This document shows positions 1-8,798 of a DNA stretch of 64,000 nucleotides, piece after piece. Positions within the stretch are counted from its first letter, which is position 1. Each line of letters opens with the position of its first letter. The translations under genes and the position numbers were made by a program. Under the pieces are notes generated by a model, which did not search any database, was not told where the DNA came from, and saw only the letters and a list, made by a program, of their open reading frames with translations. The stretch covers positions 1 to 64,000 of the forward strand of contig CAZRTJ010000011.1 in NCBI GenBank assembly GCA_964602985.1, in the 5' to 3' direction. Source of the stretch: CAYZJB01 sp964602985. Its GTDB lineage: Bacteria > CLD3 > SB21.

Positions 1-63
1 GTCACCCTGAGCCGCGAGTTTGTCACCCTGAGCCGCGAGTTTGTCACCCTGAGCCGCGAGTTT
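1..63. repeat. Tandem 21-bp repeat, three copies
   Basis: Three perfect head-to-tail copies of a 21-bp unit (GTCACCCTGAGCCGCGAGTT plus T) start at base 1, so the array may continue outside the window. The first half of the unit equals the left arm of the palindromic repeat that follows at 64, so the array looks like an amplified derivative of that element. Confidence 0.9.
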
Positions 64-173
64 GTCACCCTGAGCCTGTCGAAGGGTGACGTGTTGTTTA
101 AATGTTGTTCATGCTTCGACAGGCTCAGCATGACAGTTTGCGCTTTGTCACCCTGAGCCTGTCGAAGGGTGAC
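64..173. repeat. Cluster of REP-like palindromic repeats
   Basis: Two copies of a 27-bp element lie at 64-90 and 147-173; the outer arms GTCACCCT and AGGGTGAC are inverted repeats around a CTGTCGA-type centre. A related palindrome (arms TCATGCT and AGCATGA around the same core, opposite orientation) lies at about 107-135, another at 485-513, and a decayed one near 535-555. They flank the GIY-YIG gene on both sides, and one copy encodes its C-terminal residues. Such short intergenic palindromes are dispersed in many bacterial genomes. Confidence 0.85.
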
Positions 174-465
174 GTGTACGACTCTTTGACAATTCCGGTA
201 ACTTCGAATACTCTCCATTGATCAGCGCTTCCTTTTTCTTCCGGTTCCAGCCCTTCAGTTGTTTTTCGCGAGCTATCGCATCGTACACGTACGTGTATTC
301 CTCATAGTACTTCAGTTGCGTTGGACGCCTAGTGTACGTGTAGCATGTAGGATCAATACCTTCGTTATGTTCCCAGATTCTTCGCTCAAGGGTGTTTGTA
401 ATGCCAACATAGTAACTCTGATCCGAACAGAGAAGAATATAAACGAAGTAATGGTGGTCTTTCAT
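148..465 (-). CDS. GIY-YIG domain protein (UPF0213-like)
   Basis: Small single-domain protein of 105 residues. Residues about 6-75 match the GIY-YIG nuclease fold: the VYILLCSD strand replaces the GIY half, YYVGITNTLERR is the YIG half with the conserved arginine, and WEHN and the later K-G-W-x-R-K-K segment fit the UPF0213 group. The last dozen residues are encoded by a palindromic repeat copy, so the natural C-terminus has been overwritten or extended by the repeat. The gene sits between repeat copies on both sides. Family members are presumed DNA endonucleases; a role in movement of the repeats, by analogy with REP-associated transposases, is only inference. Confidence 0.85.
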   Translation of the reverse strand: MKDHHYFVYILLCSDQSYYVGITNTLERRIWEHNEGIDPTCYTYTRRPTQLKYYEEYTYVYDAIAREKQLKGWNRKKKEALINGEYSKLPELSKSRTRHPSTGSG

Positions 466-586
466 GATTGCTTATGTATCCTTATGTCATGCTTCGACAG
501 GCTCAGCATGACAAGCATTGGGCATTTTGAGTCAGTCTTCGACAGGCTCACCGTGAAAAGCCGTCGCGCATGGCAATTATCCTTTT

Positions 587-1387
587 CTAAGTATCTGCGA
601 GATGCGACAGTACATCCCTCGCGACGCGGGCAAATGCCTTCGCATAGTCAAATTCTATATCCGGCCTCAATAAGGCTGTCGTGTCGCCTGTGAAATCCGG
701 ATGATGAAGTTTCATCTCAAGATTCTGCATGAACTGCGACCGCGTCGGGACCTCATGGCCAGCCTGCCGCATGTATTCCGTAAAGGTGGCTGCGACTCCC
801 GAATAATCCAAATCATTCATATGGAGCCCGGCGTAGTATAGATCAAAAAGATCACGGCCTTTTCGCCTTTGATAAAGCGCGCGCAGTTTGGTTGCGAGCA
901 GTTCTTCGACGGTGTACGTTGTTATCTCGCACACTCCTGCAGCGTAGTCGGAGACCAGGCTAAAAGGATGCCTTTGCCAACCGCGGACGGCAAAGTGTTC
1001 ACGGCCATTGATTTCAATTTTCAAACGAAGGCGAACGACCGGTTGTATTTCAGAATCCATACGATACGTGAGCGTGGCTACATTTTCAGCCGTATTGGAT
1101 TTCGCGTCGCCAAGAAAATGCAAAGACGATCGAAGTTCATCGAGAATTGGTCCGATGGGACCCGCCTTGATTTGAACAAGATCGATATCCTCGGAATACC
1201 TCGCCGCAGGCACGAGATGCAACTTGTCTAACGCCGTGCCGCCGCGAAAGGCGAGCTTTCCTTTCAGTTGTGGATGACTGAAAATTTCCAGAAGCCCACG
1301 GGATATGAGCAAATCCTGTTCAACCTGTTCATTATTGGGCCATGGAGCATGAGTGCGCCAGGCTGTTATGTAAGCTTGCGGGATCAT
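587..1387 (-). CDS. abiEii: AbiEii-type nucleotidyltransferase toxin
   Basis: Toxin half of a type IV (AbiE) toxin-antitoxin/abortive-infection pair. The 266-residue protein carries the DNA-polymerase-beta-like nucleotidyltransferase motif: FRGGTAL at about 47-53, then RYSEDIDL at about 63-70, giving the G-G...D-x-D catalytic pattern, and later a conserved KLRALYQRRKGRDLFDLYY segment typical of the family. The reading frame is open further upstream, but the start at 1387 is preferred because its ATG overlaps the TGA of the antitoxin gene (ATGA), the usual coupling in abiE operons. Related toxins block growth by adding nucleotides to tRNA; that activity is family knowledge, not shown here. Confidence 0.9.
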   Translation of the reverse strand: MIPQAYITAWRTHAPWPNNEQVEQDLLISRGLLEIFSHPQLKGKLAFRGGTALDKLHLVPAARYSEDIDLVQIKAGPIGPILDELRSSLHFLGDAKSNTAENVATLTYRMDSEIQPVVRLRLKIEINGREHFAVRGWQRHPFSLVSDYAAGVCEITTYTVEELLATKLRALYQRRKGRDLFDLYYAGLHMNDLDYSGVAATFTEYMRQAGHEVPTRSQFMQNLEMKLHHPDFTGDTTALLRPDIEFDYAKAFARVARDVLSHLADT

Positions 1388-2151
1388 CCTGGAATTCTCA
1401 ACCGCCAGCGATTGCCGGATGCGTTGGTGAGAGTTCTTTCTAACGGCCACTCCAATGCAAAAAACTGCCGCTGGCCGATTGCGGCCCAAAGACCCTCACT
1501 CAGTGACTTCCGGGATAGGTGATATTCCCAGAGGAAACCGAGCCGCTGCAGTGTCACCGACTTCGCATGTTCAATAAAAGGCTTGGTGATCATTTCGGGC
1601 GTAACGTTTTCCGAGAGTTCTTCGGCCACTTCGAGGACTCTTTCCCATCCGCCGGCCCTTTTTGGAAATTCGAGCAAGTCCGACAGAGTAAGGATGGGGT
1701 TGGATACCTTGACGAAACCTGCGGGCGTTTTCATTTTGATAACAAGCGCCTCAGGTATCGCGCGGGTAACTACGAAATCCAGAGACAGTCCTGCCATCCG
1801 TTTTGCGCGCAGTGGAGGAGCTTCTATGGATACAAAAAACTCCTGAGGCTGTTGATGAGCCGCCCCGTGCAAAGCGGCCGCACTTAGCAGAGATACATAG
1901 TAACGCCGGCCGAGAAATTTCATCAAGTCGGAGATAAAGTAGACCGGCGGTAAGATGCCTTTGGCGCGGAATTCCGGCGGTACGATGACATAGAAAAGGT
2001 GATGTACTCGTACTACTTTTCCTTTGGCCACAATCCTTGAGAGGGCCGATTTCAGCGCTTTTTCAGTACGCTTGGGGAATTCGGCTTCAAGTTCATCCAG
2101 TGAAAACGTGAACTTCCCTTGCGACAGTCTTTTTTCAACAAAATCAATCAT
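1384..2151 (-). CDS. abiEi: AbiEi-type antitoxin, winged-helix transcription factor
   Basis: Antitoxin partner of the AbiEii toxin, 255 residues. The N-terminus (about 1-60) is a winged helix-turn-helix with the family pattern of a short basic segment followed by KGKVVRVHHLFYVI; the C-terminal two thirds match the AbiEi antitoxin domain (ISDLMKFLGRRYYVSLLSAAALHGAAHQ). It is first in a two-gene minus-strand operon and ends in an ATGA overlap with the toxin. A 13-bp perfect inverted repeat flanks a TATAAT box just upstream, consistent with negative autoregulation as known for AbiEi. Confidence 0.9.
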   Translation of the reverse strand: MIDFVEKRLSQGKFTFSLDELEAEFPKRTEKALKSALSRIVAKGKVVRVHHLFYVIVPPEFRAKGILPPVYFISDLMKFLGRRYYVSLLSAAALHGAAHQQPQEFFVSIEAPPLRAKRMAGLSLDFVVTRAIPEALVIKMKTPAGFVKVSNPILTLSDLLEFPKRAGGWERVLEVAEELSENVTPEMITKPFIEHAKSVTLQRLGFLWEYHLSRKSLSEGLWAAIGQRQFFALEWPLERTLTNASGNRWRLRIPG

Positions 2152-2170
2152 ATAGATTCAATTGCTTTAC

Positions 2171-2223
2171 AGTAAAAATATGCTAATTATACCGAAATAC
2201 GAAGTGTTTTGCATATTTTTACT
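2171..2223 (-). promoter_or_regulatory. abiE promoter with operator inverted repeat
   Basis: Arms AGTAAAAATATGC (2171-2183) and its exact reverse complement (2211-2223) lie 27 bp apart, starting 20 bp upstream of the abiEi start codon. On the minus strand a perfect TATAAT box occupies 2191-2186, between the arms; the -35 region is weak. A protein bound to both arms would cover the promoter. AbiEi antitoxins are known to repress their own promoter through inverted repeats, so this is the probable operator. Confidence 0.7.
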
Positions 2224-2336
2224 TCTAACCTATTCGGATGTCATTCCCTGGTCTCCACCTGCGGTGTCTTGAGTAATGGGATCATTATGTCGACCTCAAC
2301 GAAATGATCGTCATGCCTTCCAATCGGTTTTTCTTC

Positions 2337-5213
2337 TTATTCAAGCGTCCATTCTACAGTGAATAAAACTTCTTCACGAATGTTTTGATTCAGCTTCTTC
2401 TCAATCGTATCAATAAGCTGATCTTTGTTGATTTCTATTTCTTTGGCGGCTGTATCATATTCCTTCCATGCATGATCCCGCTCCGCTTCTCGTTTCCTGC
2501 GTTCCTTCTCGAATTGAAGTTTTTCAGGCAAATTCGGCGCAAGACGCGCCTGCTTTTTGAGTTCTTTAATTTGGCTATCCAGTTCTTTCAAAGTCATTTT
2601 CAGTGAATTCCTGCGATCCTCGCCCCACATATCCAGTTTTTCTAATTCCTGTTCAAAATACGCCGCATTGCGTGTACTAACCTCAGCAAGAATCTCATTC
2701 TGACGCACGGCCAGTTCGTTTCCGATCAGTAAATCAATGTTTGCTTCCGGTACTGAAAAGTCATTTTTGATTGAAGCCGAAAGTGAGAAAAAACGCCTGC
2801 ATTGATCGGCCGACAAAGCATCGCCCTCATGGGTGCATCCTGCTAAAAGGACATGATCTTCGGTATCAAAAGTGGATATTGAAAAGTGTTTGACGGTCAA
2901 CCAACCTCTTTTGCCAATGAGGTTATCCAAAATGGTGATCTTCTTACCGGACGTAGAATAAACAAAAGCTAACGAAACGGTTTGAGTTGGTTGGACGCGG
3001 CACTTTTCAATGATTCTTTGGGCCAGCGGATGGTTAATACGATAGATATTGACATCGTCCATACTTTTTCCGATTCGGTAAGGCCCAGGGTGGATAGTTT
3101 CTCCGGCAAATGGATTCTTTCGAAGCGTAAATCCAAAGCCGTCCGCCTCGAAATCGGCACAATCTTTCAAGTAATAGCGTGTAATATCCCAAAGCCAGCG
3201 CTCATACTTGGTTAAGTAATCTTCGCTTTCTTTCAGGTTAATGCGTAACTTTTCGTGGACCTCTTCGTCGAAGTTTTCCAAAAGTTTTTGTTTGGTCTTC
3301 GAAAGCTCAGTGGAAATCTTTCCCTCAAGTTCCAGTTGCAGTTGATCGAATGAAGTCTGGATTTCATCGGTTGTGCGGCATTCCTGATAAATCTTTGCAA
3401 TTCTCTTTTCAAAATCTAAACCGCTCTCGATACTGCCAAGAACTTCATCACTTGCTCCAAAGACACCGTCAAACAGTTTGAACTTTTGGTCAAGCAGTTC
3501 ATAAACCCGCTGGTCGGCGGCATTGGCTTTATTGAGAAAATTGACCACGACAACGTCGTATTTTTGACCGTAGCGATGGCATCGCCCGATGCGTTGCTCA
3601 ATACGTTGCGGATTCCAGGGAAGATCATAATTGACAACGAGAGAACAAAACTGAAGGTTAATCCCTTCCGCCGCCGCTTCGGTTGCGATCATTATCGTTG
3701 CATGATCCCGAAAATATTCTACGAGCGCGGCCCTCTTGTCGGCCGTATCTGAACCCGTAATACGGTCAGTACCCTCGTGTTTAGCCAACCATTGCCGATA
3801 TATTTCCCGCGATTCGGGATCATTATTGGAGCCATTGAATAGTACAAGCTGGCCACTATAGCCGTTCGCCTCAAGAATTTGTTTGAGATAGTTTTGAGTG
3901 CGCAGACTTTCTGTAAAAATGATAGCTTTGCGCTGTGCGCCTAATCTTTCCGCTTCGGCGAATCCGCGCCGCAGTGCTGTAATGAGCTTTTCACCTTTGG
4001 AGTTAGTCCGTATTGAATCGGCCAGTTTGTGAAATTCTTTCAGTGAATCGAGTTCCTGCTTCATCAAGCCGATTTGCTGTGGCGATAGTTTTGGCTCATC
4101 CGCAGTTTCGTTTTCATCATCCTCTTCCCATTCGTCTTCAAATTCTTTTACAGCTTCAAAATCTGATAAGTCTTCCGGTGCAATTTGTGCGGATACATCA
4201 TGGTATTCGGCAAGGGTGTTCAATTTATTCGATAACGCCTCAAGAGTCCCGGAGATGGCAAACGTGGATGAAGCCAGTAGCTTTCTCAGTATCAATGTCA
4301 TTAAAGAACGCTGACTCTTTGGCAAAGCAAACAAGTCAGGGCGTTGCAGATATTCCGAAACGAGGTCGTAAAGTTTCTGTTCCTCGTCGGTAGGATAAAA
4401 TTCTTCAACGATGGCTACACGGTTTGTAAATTTTATGTATTCGAGAACCTGCCGGCGAAGCGTCCTATGGCAAATGGGTTTGAGACGTTGTTTGAGTTCC
4501 TGATAGAGTTCGTTATCGTTATCTTCCGAAAGCCTGCTGTACTGCGAGCGGAAGCTACTCACATCGCCAAAGTGAAATTCGTCGATAACGCTCACAAGTC
4601 CGTACAGTTCGAGAATGGAATTTTGAAGTGGAGTGGCCGTCAGAAGTATTTTAGGCGCATGGGCAACAGCGTTCCTTATTGCATTGGCTATTTTGTTCGA
4701 AGGTTTATAGACATTTCGAAGCCGGTGTGCTTCGTCTATCACAACAAGGTCCCAATGAATCAATCGAATATACGCTTCGTGTTTTCTTGCGAACTGATAA
4801 GAGCATATCAGAACTTCTTTCCGCTCAAACGGATTAAGGTTGCCTTCCTTGATGGCTTGGTTAAAAGTAGCGTTTTCAATTATGATTGAGGGCAGGAAAA
4901 ATTTGTCGAGCAATTCCTGACTCCACTGTTTACGGAGATTGGCCGGAACGATAATTAGAATCTTTCGCTTTTGTTCCGCCCATTTCTGAGAAATGACAAG
5001 ACCGGCTTCGATAGTTTTTCCCAAGCCGACTTCATCGGCGAGAATGGCACCTTTGGACAGAGGTGAACGAAAGGCAAACAAAGCCGCCTCTACTTGATGA
5101 GGATTCAAGTCAACCTGTGCATCTACAAGCGCGGTAGCGAGCCTCTGGATGCTGTTCGATGGACTGCGTCGCGTTAGTTCGTAAGCAAGATATTTCGCGT
5201 GATAGGGTGTCAC
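2337..5213 (-). CDS. SNF2/RapA-family DEAD/DEAH helicase
   Basis: Large ATP-dependent nucleic-acid translocase of 958 residues. The N-terminal RecA lobe has a Q-like LNPHQ motif near 37-41, Walker A in DEVGLGKTIEAG near 60-71, the DEAH box in VIDEAHRLRN, and motif III LLTATPLQN. The C-terminal lobe has IIFTES, the IMIATEAAAEGINLQ motif and the QRIGRCHRYGQ arginine-finger motif. An acidic linker (EDEWEEDDENE) separates the lobes, and the last 130 residues are a charged coiled coil. The layout fits the HepA/RapA-like SNF2 group that is common in defence islands (for example DISARM DrmD). No methyltransferase or nuclease lies next to it, so whether it is a defence gene is open. It is 185 bp upstream of abiEi and oriented the same way. 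Confidence 0.88.
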   Translation of the reverse strand: MTPYHAKYLAYELTRRSPSNSIQRLATALVDAQVDLNPHQVEAALFAFRSPLSKGAILADEVGLGKTIEAGLVISQKWAEQKRKILIIVPANLRKQWSQELLDKFFLPSIIIENATFNQAIKEGNLNPFERKEVLICSYQFARKHEAYIRLIHWDLVVIDEAHRLRNVYKPSNKIANAIRNAVAHAPKILLTATPLQNSILELYGLVSVIDEFHFGDVSSFRSQYSRLSEDNDNELYQELKQRLKPICHRTLRRQVLEYIKFTNRVAIVEEFYPTDEEQKLYDLVSEYLQRPDLFALPKSQRSLMTLILRKLLASSTFAISGTLEALSNKLNTLAEYHDVSAQIAPEDLSDFEAVKEFEDEWEEDDENETADEPKLSPQQIGLMKQELDSLKEFHKLADSIRTNSKGEKLITALRRGFAEAERLGAQRKAIIFTESLRTQNYLKQILEANGYSGQLVLFNGSNNDPESREIYRQWLAKHEGTDRITGSDTADKRAALVEYFRDHATIMIATEAAAEGINLQFCSLVVNYDLPWNPQRIEQRIGRCHRYGQKYDVVVVNFLNKANAADQRVYELLDQKFKLFDGVFGASDEVLGSIESGLDFEKRIAKIYQECRTTDEIQTSFDQLQLELEGKISTELSKTKQKLLENFDEEVHEKLRINLKESEDYLTKYERWLWDITRYYLKDCADFEADGFGFTLRKNPFAGETIHPGPYRIGKSMDDVNIYRINHPLAQRIIEKCRVQPTQTVSLAFVYSTSGKKITILDNLIGKRGWLTVKHFSISTFDTEDHVLLAGCTHEGDALSADQCRRFFSLSASIKNDFSVPEANIDLLIGNELAVRQNEILAEVSTRNAAYFEQELEKLDMWGEDRRNSLKMTLKELDSQIKELKKQARLAPNLPEKLQFEKERRKREAERDHAWKEYDTAAKEIEINKDQLIDTIEKKLNQNIREEVLFTVEWTLE

Positions 5214-5460
5214 ATCCTCACCATCTCATGATAGAGTTTCAGGGCCTAAGATAGCCAGAATTGGCTATTCGCGTAACAAAAAAAAGAACGCAGTCGATGA
5301 GTAATCGAAATTAAGACAGCAACCCGGTGATTTACCCCCTGGATTTCTGAAACGAATTCGGTCATGAGCCGGTTAGCATCCCAAGTTTGACCCTTTGCAA
5401 TTATCCGAATAAGGTCTCTTGGCCTGATGTCACGAAACCCTCGTTTGTAGATTTGACGGA

Positions 5461-6351
5461 ATGTTCTATCTTGCGCGCATGATGACCGGGCTGTCGTACG
5501 CCAAGATCAATCTGGGTCTGCGGATTATAAGCAAGCGACCCGACGGATTTCACAACATTGAGACGACATTCAAGGTGATTGACCTGTGTGATCGGATCAC
5601 CTTGGAAAGATCAAACAGCATCGATCTCGTCTGCGACGATCCCCGCGTACCTCGTGATGAATCCAATTTATGCGTGCGGGCCGTGAGGCTGTTGGAGTCA
5701 GCCGTGGGTGAGTCATTGCCGGTGCACATCGCTTTGGAGAAGAGAATTCCAATCGGTGGCGGTCTTGGCGGAGGAAGCAGCAACGCCGCTTCAGTACTGG
5801 TGAATGTCCGAAGTCTCTTTGAACTTTCCCTGACAGACGATCAGTTGATGGAAATGGCGTCGCGTTTGGGATCCGATGTGCCATTCTTCGTGGGTGTTCA
5901 GCTTGGAAAGGGTCATACGGCGACGGGCACGGGGCGGGGCGAAATGCTGGAGTTCTTCGATTGGCCTTTGACAGAGCAGGTCGTATTAGTCAATCCGGGT
6001 ATCCACATAGACACCGCGTGGGCGTACCAACACTATGCCCGACAAGTCAAGACGGGCGCGGGTTTGGGGGGAAGTTTCGGCTTGACAAACAAAAGCAAAT
6101 CTATTAAGTTTAGCGCACTTTTGGCTAAACCCTTGTTTTTTGAGAACTACTTCGAAGATTTGGTCTTCCAGGAGCACCCAAAAATCAAGAATTTGCGACA
6201 CCAGCTTGAAGAAAAAGGCGCCAAAATTGCCCGCATGTCTGGAAGCGGGTCAACGGTCTTTGGAATTTTTGACAGTGAAACTCGCCTTGACGGTCTTGCC
6301 GGGGAAATGGCGGACTGCTTTGTCCACATCGGTCGGTTTGTGAGATCGTAA
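5461..6351 (+). CDS. ispE: 4-diphosphocytidyl-2-C-methyl-D-erythritol kinase
   Basis: GHMP kinase that phosphorylates CDP-ME in the MEP pathway of isoprenoid synthesis; cytosolic. The 296-residue length fits the family. AKINLGLRI near residue 14 is the N-terminal motif, the glycine-rich ATP loop PIGGGLGGGSSNAA is at about 97-110, and RMSGSGSTVFGIF near 258 is GHMP motif 3. No clear ribosome-binding site precedes the chosen ATG; an ATG pair at 5479-5484 is a possible alternative start that keeps all motifs. It heads the conserved order ispE, tRNA-Gln, prs, rplY, pth. Confidence 0.95.
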   Translation: MFYLARMMTGLSYAKINLGLRIISKRPDGFHNIETTFKVIDLCDRITLERSNSIDLVCDDPRVPRDESNLCVRAVRLLESAVGESLPVHIALEKRIPIGGGLGGGSSNAASVLVNVRSLFELSLTDDQLMEMASRLGSDVPFFVGVQLGKGHTATGTGRGEMLEFFDWPLTEQVVLVNPGIHIDTAWAYQHYARQVKTGAGLGGSFGLTNKSKSIKFSALLAKPLFFENYFEDLVFQEHPKIKNLRHQLEEKGAKIARMSGSGSTVFGIFDSETRLDGLAGEMADCFVHIGRFVRS

Positions 6352-6369
6352 TTCCGTTTTGAATATTCT

Positions 6370-6443
6370 TGGGGTGTAGCCAAGTGGTAAGGCAGAGGGT
6401 TTTGGTCCCTCCATCCGAGGTTCGAATCCTTGCACCCCAGCCA
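6370..6443 (+). tRNA. tRNA-Gln (anticodon TTG)
   Basis: A 74-nt cloverleaf. The acceptor stem TGGGGTG pairs with CACCCCA; the D arm contains AGTGGTAAGG; the anticodon stem GAGGG/CCCTC encloses the loop TTTTGGT, giving anticodon TTG; the T arm carries GGTTCGAATCC. CCA is encoded at 6441-6443. It is placed between ispE and prs. Confidence 0.97.
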
Positions 6444-6519
6444 ACGTGTGTTGCTGCGATCGAAGGGTATGAGAGCAAGAGCTAAGATTAGCGAAGAGGT
6501 AAGATAAGATATAGGTGCT

Positions 6520-7458
6520 ATGGTCGATGTAATGAATTCCATGATGGTGGTTGCGGGTAGAAGCAACCATGCCTTCGCGGAATTGGTGGTTCAGCAAATG
6601 GGAACGTCTCTCGCAGAGACGGAGATCTACAATTTCAGCGACGGGGAAATCTTCGCGAAATATGTGGAGAACATCCGTGGTCGGGACTTGTTCATCATCC
6701 AATCGACGTTCCCGCCGGCGGATCACTTGATGGAACTGCTGATTCTGATCGATGCGGCCAAACGCGCGTCGGCGCACCGAATCACGGCCGTCATCCCGTA
6801 TTTCGGATACGCCCGACAGGATCGTAAAGACCAACCGCGCGTACCCGTCACCGCCAAGCTCGCGGCCAACTTGCTGGTGACGGCGGGTGTGGACCGCATT
6901 TTGACGATGGACCTGCATTCGCCGCAGATCCAGGGTTTTTTTGATATTCCGGTGGACCATCTGTATTCCTCTCCGGTATTGACGGACTTCTGGAAGGGAA
7001 TTCTCAGCGAAAACGCTGTGGTTGTTTCACCGGATGTTGGCGGGGTCAAGCTGGCGAGGGCGTATGCAAAAAGGCTGCACGCCGACTTTGCGATCATCGA
7101 CAAACGAAGACCCCGAGCCAATGACGTGGAGATCATGAATATCATCGGCGAAGTGGACGGGCGGGATGTGCTAATGATCGATGACATGATCGATACGGCC
7201 GGCACGCTGACGCAAGCGGCGTCGGCGCTCAAAAAGAACGGCGCCAAGGCAATCTACGCCGCTTGCACGCACCCGCTGTTGTCGGGGAAGGCGATCGAGC
7301 GAATCATGGAATCGGCCATCGAAAAAGTGGTCGTGACGGACACGGTTCCCTTGCGTCAAACGTGTTCGAAAATTCATGTGGTATCTGTGGCTCATTTGTT
7401 TGCCGACGCCATTGAGCGGATTCACAAGGCCGAGTCCATCAGCGTGTTGTTTCATTGA
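6520..7458 (+). CDS. prs: Ribose-phosphate pyrophosphokinase
   Basis: Makes PRPP from ribose-5-phosphate and ATP, feeding purine, pyrimidine, histidine, tryptophan and NAD synthesis. At 312 residues it has the full class I length. Visible motifs: the ATP-loop region YFGYARQDRK near 102-111, the metal-binding DLHSPQIQGFF, the flexible catalytic loop with DKRRP near 188, and the PRPP loop DVLMIDDMIDTAGT near 216. The start at 6520 has AGGTG upstream; ATGs 12-24 bases downstream are alternatives. It is followed after 62 bp by rplY. Confidence 0.96.
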   Translation: MVDVMNSMMVVAGRSNHAFAELVVQQMGTSLAETEIYNFSDGEIFAKYVENIRGRDLFIIQSTFPPADHLMELLILIDAAKRASAHRITAVIPYFGYARQDRKDQPRVPVTAKLAANLLVTAGVDRILTMDLHSPQIQGFFDIPVDHLYSSPVLTDFWKGILSENAVVVSPDVGGVKLARAYAKRLHADFAIIDKRRPRANDVEIMNIIGEVDGRDVLMIDDMIDTAGTLTQAASALKKNGAKAIYAACTHPLLSGKAIERIMESAIEKVVVTDTVPLRQTCSKIHVVSVAHLFADAIERIHKAESISVLFH

Positions 7459-7520
7459 AAACCGCAACTTGAGTACGAAAAAGAAATACGAAAACATTCA
7501 TAACATCATAAGGTAGAATC

Positions 7521-8168
7521 ATGGAAGCCATTGTATTGCCTGCAGAGAAACGATCACCGGGAAGACATTCCGCTGATCATGCACGGAAATCCGGAAAAGT
7601 GCCGGGCGTGTTCTACGGTCACGGGCGGGAGAGCGTTTTGATCCAGATTGACGCCAAGACGCTTGCGAAATTTCTGTCCACGGAACATACTCTCGTCCAG
7701 ATCAGTCTGGACGGTGTGGAAACCAAATCGGTGGTTCGCGATTACTCCGCCGATCCGGTCACCGGACGCTTGACCCATGTGGACATCATGAGCGTCCGCT
7801 CAGACCGCCCCATCGACGTGTGGGTGCCGATCGTATTCATCGGTATGCCGACCGGCGTGAAGAACAAGGGCGGCATCTTGCAGCACGACATGAACGAATT
7901 TCACATCAAGTGTCTTCCGGATGACATTCCGGGCCACCTGGAAGTGAACGTAGAGGAGTTGGACGTTGCGCACAGCATTCACGTTCGGGATTTGTCGTTC
8001 GATAAGATTCAGATTTTGAATCCGGCCAGCGAATCCGTGTGCACGGTTGTGATCCCGAAGGCAGTCGAAGCGGCGGTGACCACAGAAACTGTAGCCGTCG
8101 CGGCTCCGACCGAACCGGAGTTGGTAGGCGGAAAAGGCAAGGAAGAGGAAAAGGAAGAGGCCAAGTAA
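7521..8168 (+). CDS. rplY: Large ribosomal subunit protein bL25 (Ctc/TL5 type)
   Basis: Binds 5S rRNA in the central protuberance of the 50S subunit. It has 215 residues, the long Ctc/TL5 form with the bL25 RNA-binding domain at about 1-95 and the TL5 beta domain at about 100-185. The segment RKSGKVPGVFYGHG is the family N-terminal motif and SADPVTGRLTHVDI the usual end of the first domain. The tail (about 190-215) is an acidic and lysine-rich extension, GGKGKEEEKEEAK. The start ATG follows AAGGTAGAATC. It lies between prs and pth as in many bacteria. Confidence 0.95.
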   Translation: MEAIVLPAEKRSPGRHSADHARKSGKVPGVFYGHGRESVLIQIDAKTLAKFLSTEHTLVQISLDGVETKSVVRDYSADPVTGRLTHVDIMSVRSDRPIDVWVPIVFIGMPTGVKNKGGILQHDMNEFHIKCLPDDIPGHLEVNVEELDVAHSIHVRDLSFDKIQILNPASESVCTVVIPKAVEAAVTTETVAVAAPTEPELVGGKGKEEEKEEAK

Positions 8169-8192
8169 TTTTGGCGATTCTCTTCCAATCCC

Positions 8193-8780
8193 ATGGATCT
8201 ATTGGTTGGACTCGGCAATCCCGGTCGGTCCTATGCCAACACTCGCCACAACGCGGGTTTTCTGGTCATGGACCATATGGCGGAGCGACTCCGCCTGTCC
8301 TTTCGCGCCGGGAAGGGTGAGTATGAAGTTGCCGAAGGGAAATACGACGATCGGCGTGTGTGGCTCATGAAACCGACCACGTTTATGAATCACAGTGGCG
8401 TTGCGGTGCGAGAGTTTGCGCAGTTTTACAAAATACCCGTTCGCCACATCCTGGTCGCCTGTGATGACGTGGCGTTGCCTCTTGGACGGATGCGAATCCG
8501 GCCATCGGGTTCGGACGGAGGCCAAAACGGTCTCAAGTCGGTCTTGTATCAGCTGAACACCGACCAATTTCCCAGACTCCGCGTGGGAGTGGGAAATGAA
8601 GACATGGGTCGTTTCGATTTGGCGGACTTTGTGTTGTCTGCATTTGCAGACGAGGAATGGCCGGTGGTGCGAAAGGTCGTGGAGACGGCGGCGGACGCCT
8701 TGCTGTGTTATCTGGAGGAAGGTATGGACAAGGCGATGAATCGATACAATCGTGTGATGTTGGACAACCCTAATGCATAG
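8193..8780 (+). CDS. pth: Peptidyl-tRNA hydrolase
   Basis: Releases tRNA from prematurely dropped peptidyl-tRNA. The 195-residue protein begins with the signature VGLGNPGRSYANTRHNAGF, which contains the catalytic His of the motif RHNAG at about residue 20. It continues with MKPTTFMNHSG and the DDVALPLGRMRIRPSGSDGGQNGLKS segment with the catalytic Asp. It starts 24 bp after rplY and ends 18 bp before hppA, so it is probably co-transcribed. Confidence 0.96.
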   Translation: MDLLVGLGNPGRSYANTRHNAGFLVMDHMAERLRLSFRAGKGEYEVAEGKYDDRRVWLMKPTTFMNHSGVAVREFAQFYKIPVRHILVACDDVALPLGRMRIRPSGSDGGQNGLKSVLYQLNTDQFPRLRVGVGNEDMGRFDLADFVLSAFADEEWPVVRKVVETAADALLCYLEEGMDKAMNRYNRVMLDNPNA

Positions 8781-8798
8781 AATCAGTCGGAGGAATTT

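Noticed and set aside
1..173. Tandem and inverted repeats as a possible CRISPR array
   Set aside because: The 21-bp units are directly adjacent without spacers and no cas genes are present.
5251..5268. Inverted repeat ATAGCCA/TGGCTAT between the helicase gene and ispE
   Set aside because: Stem of only 7 bp without a T run; too weak to call a terminator or operator.
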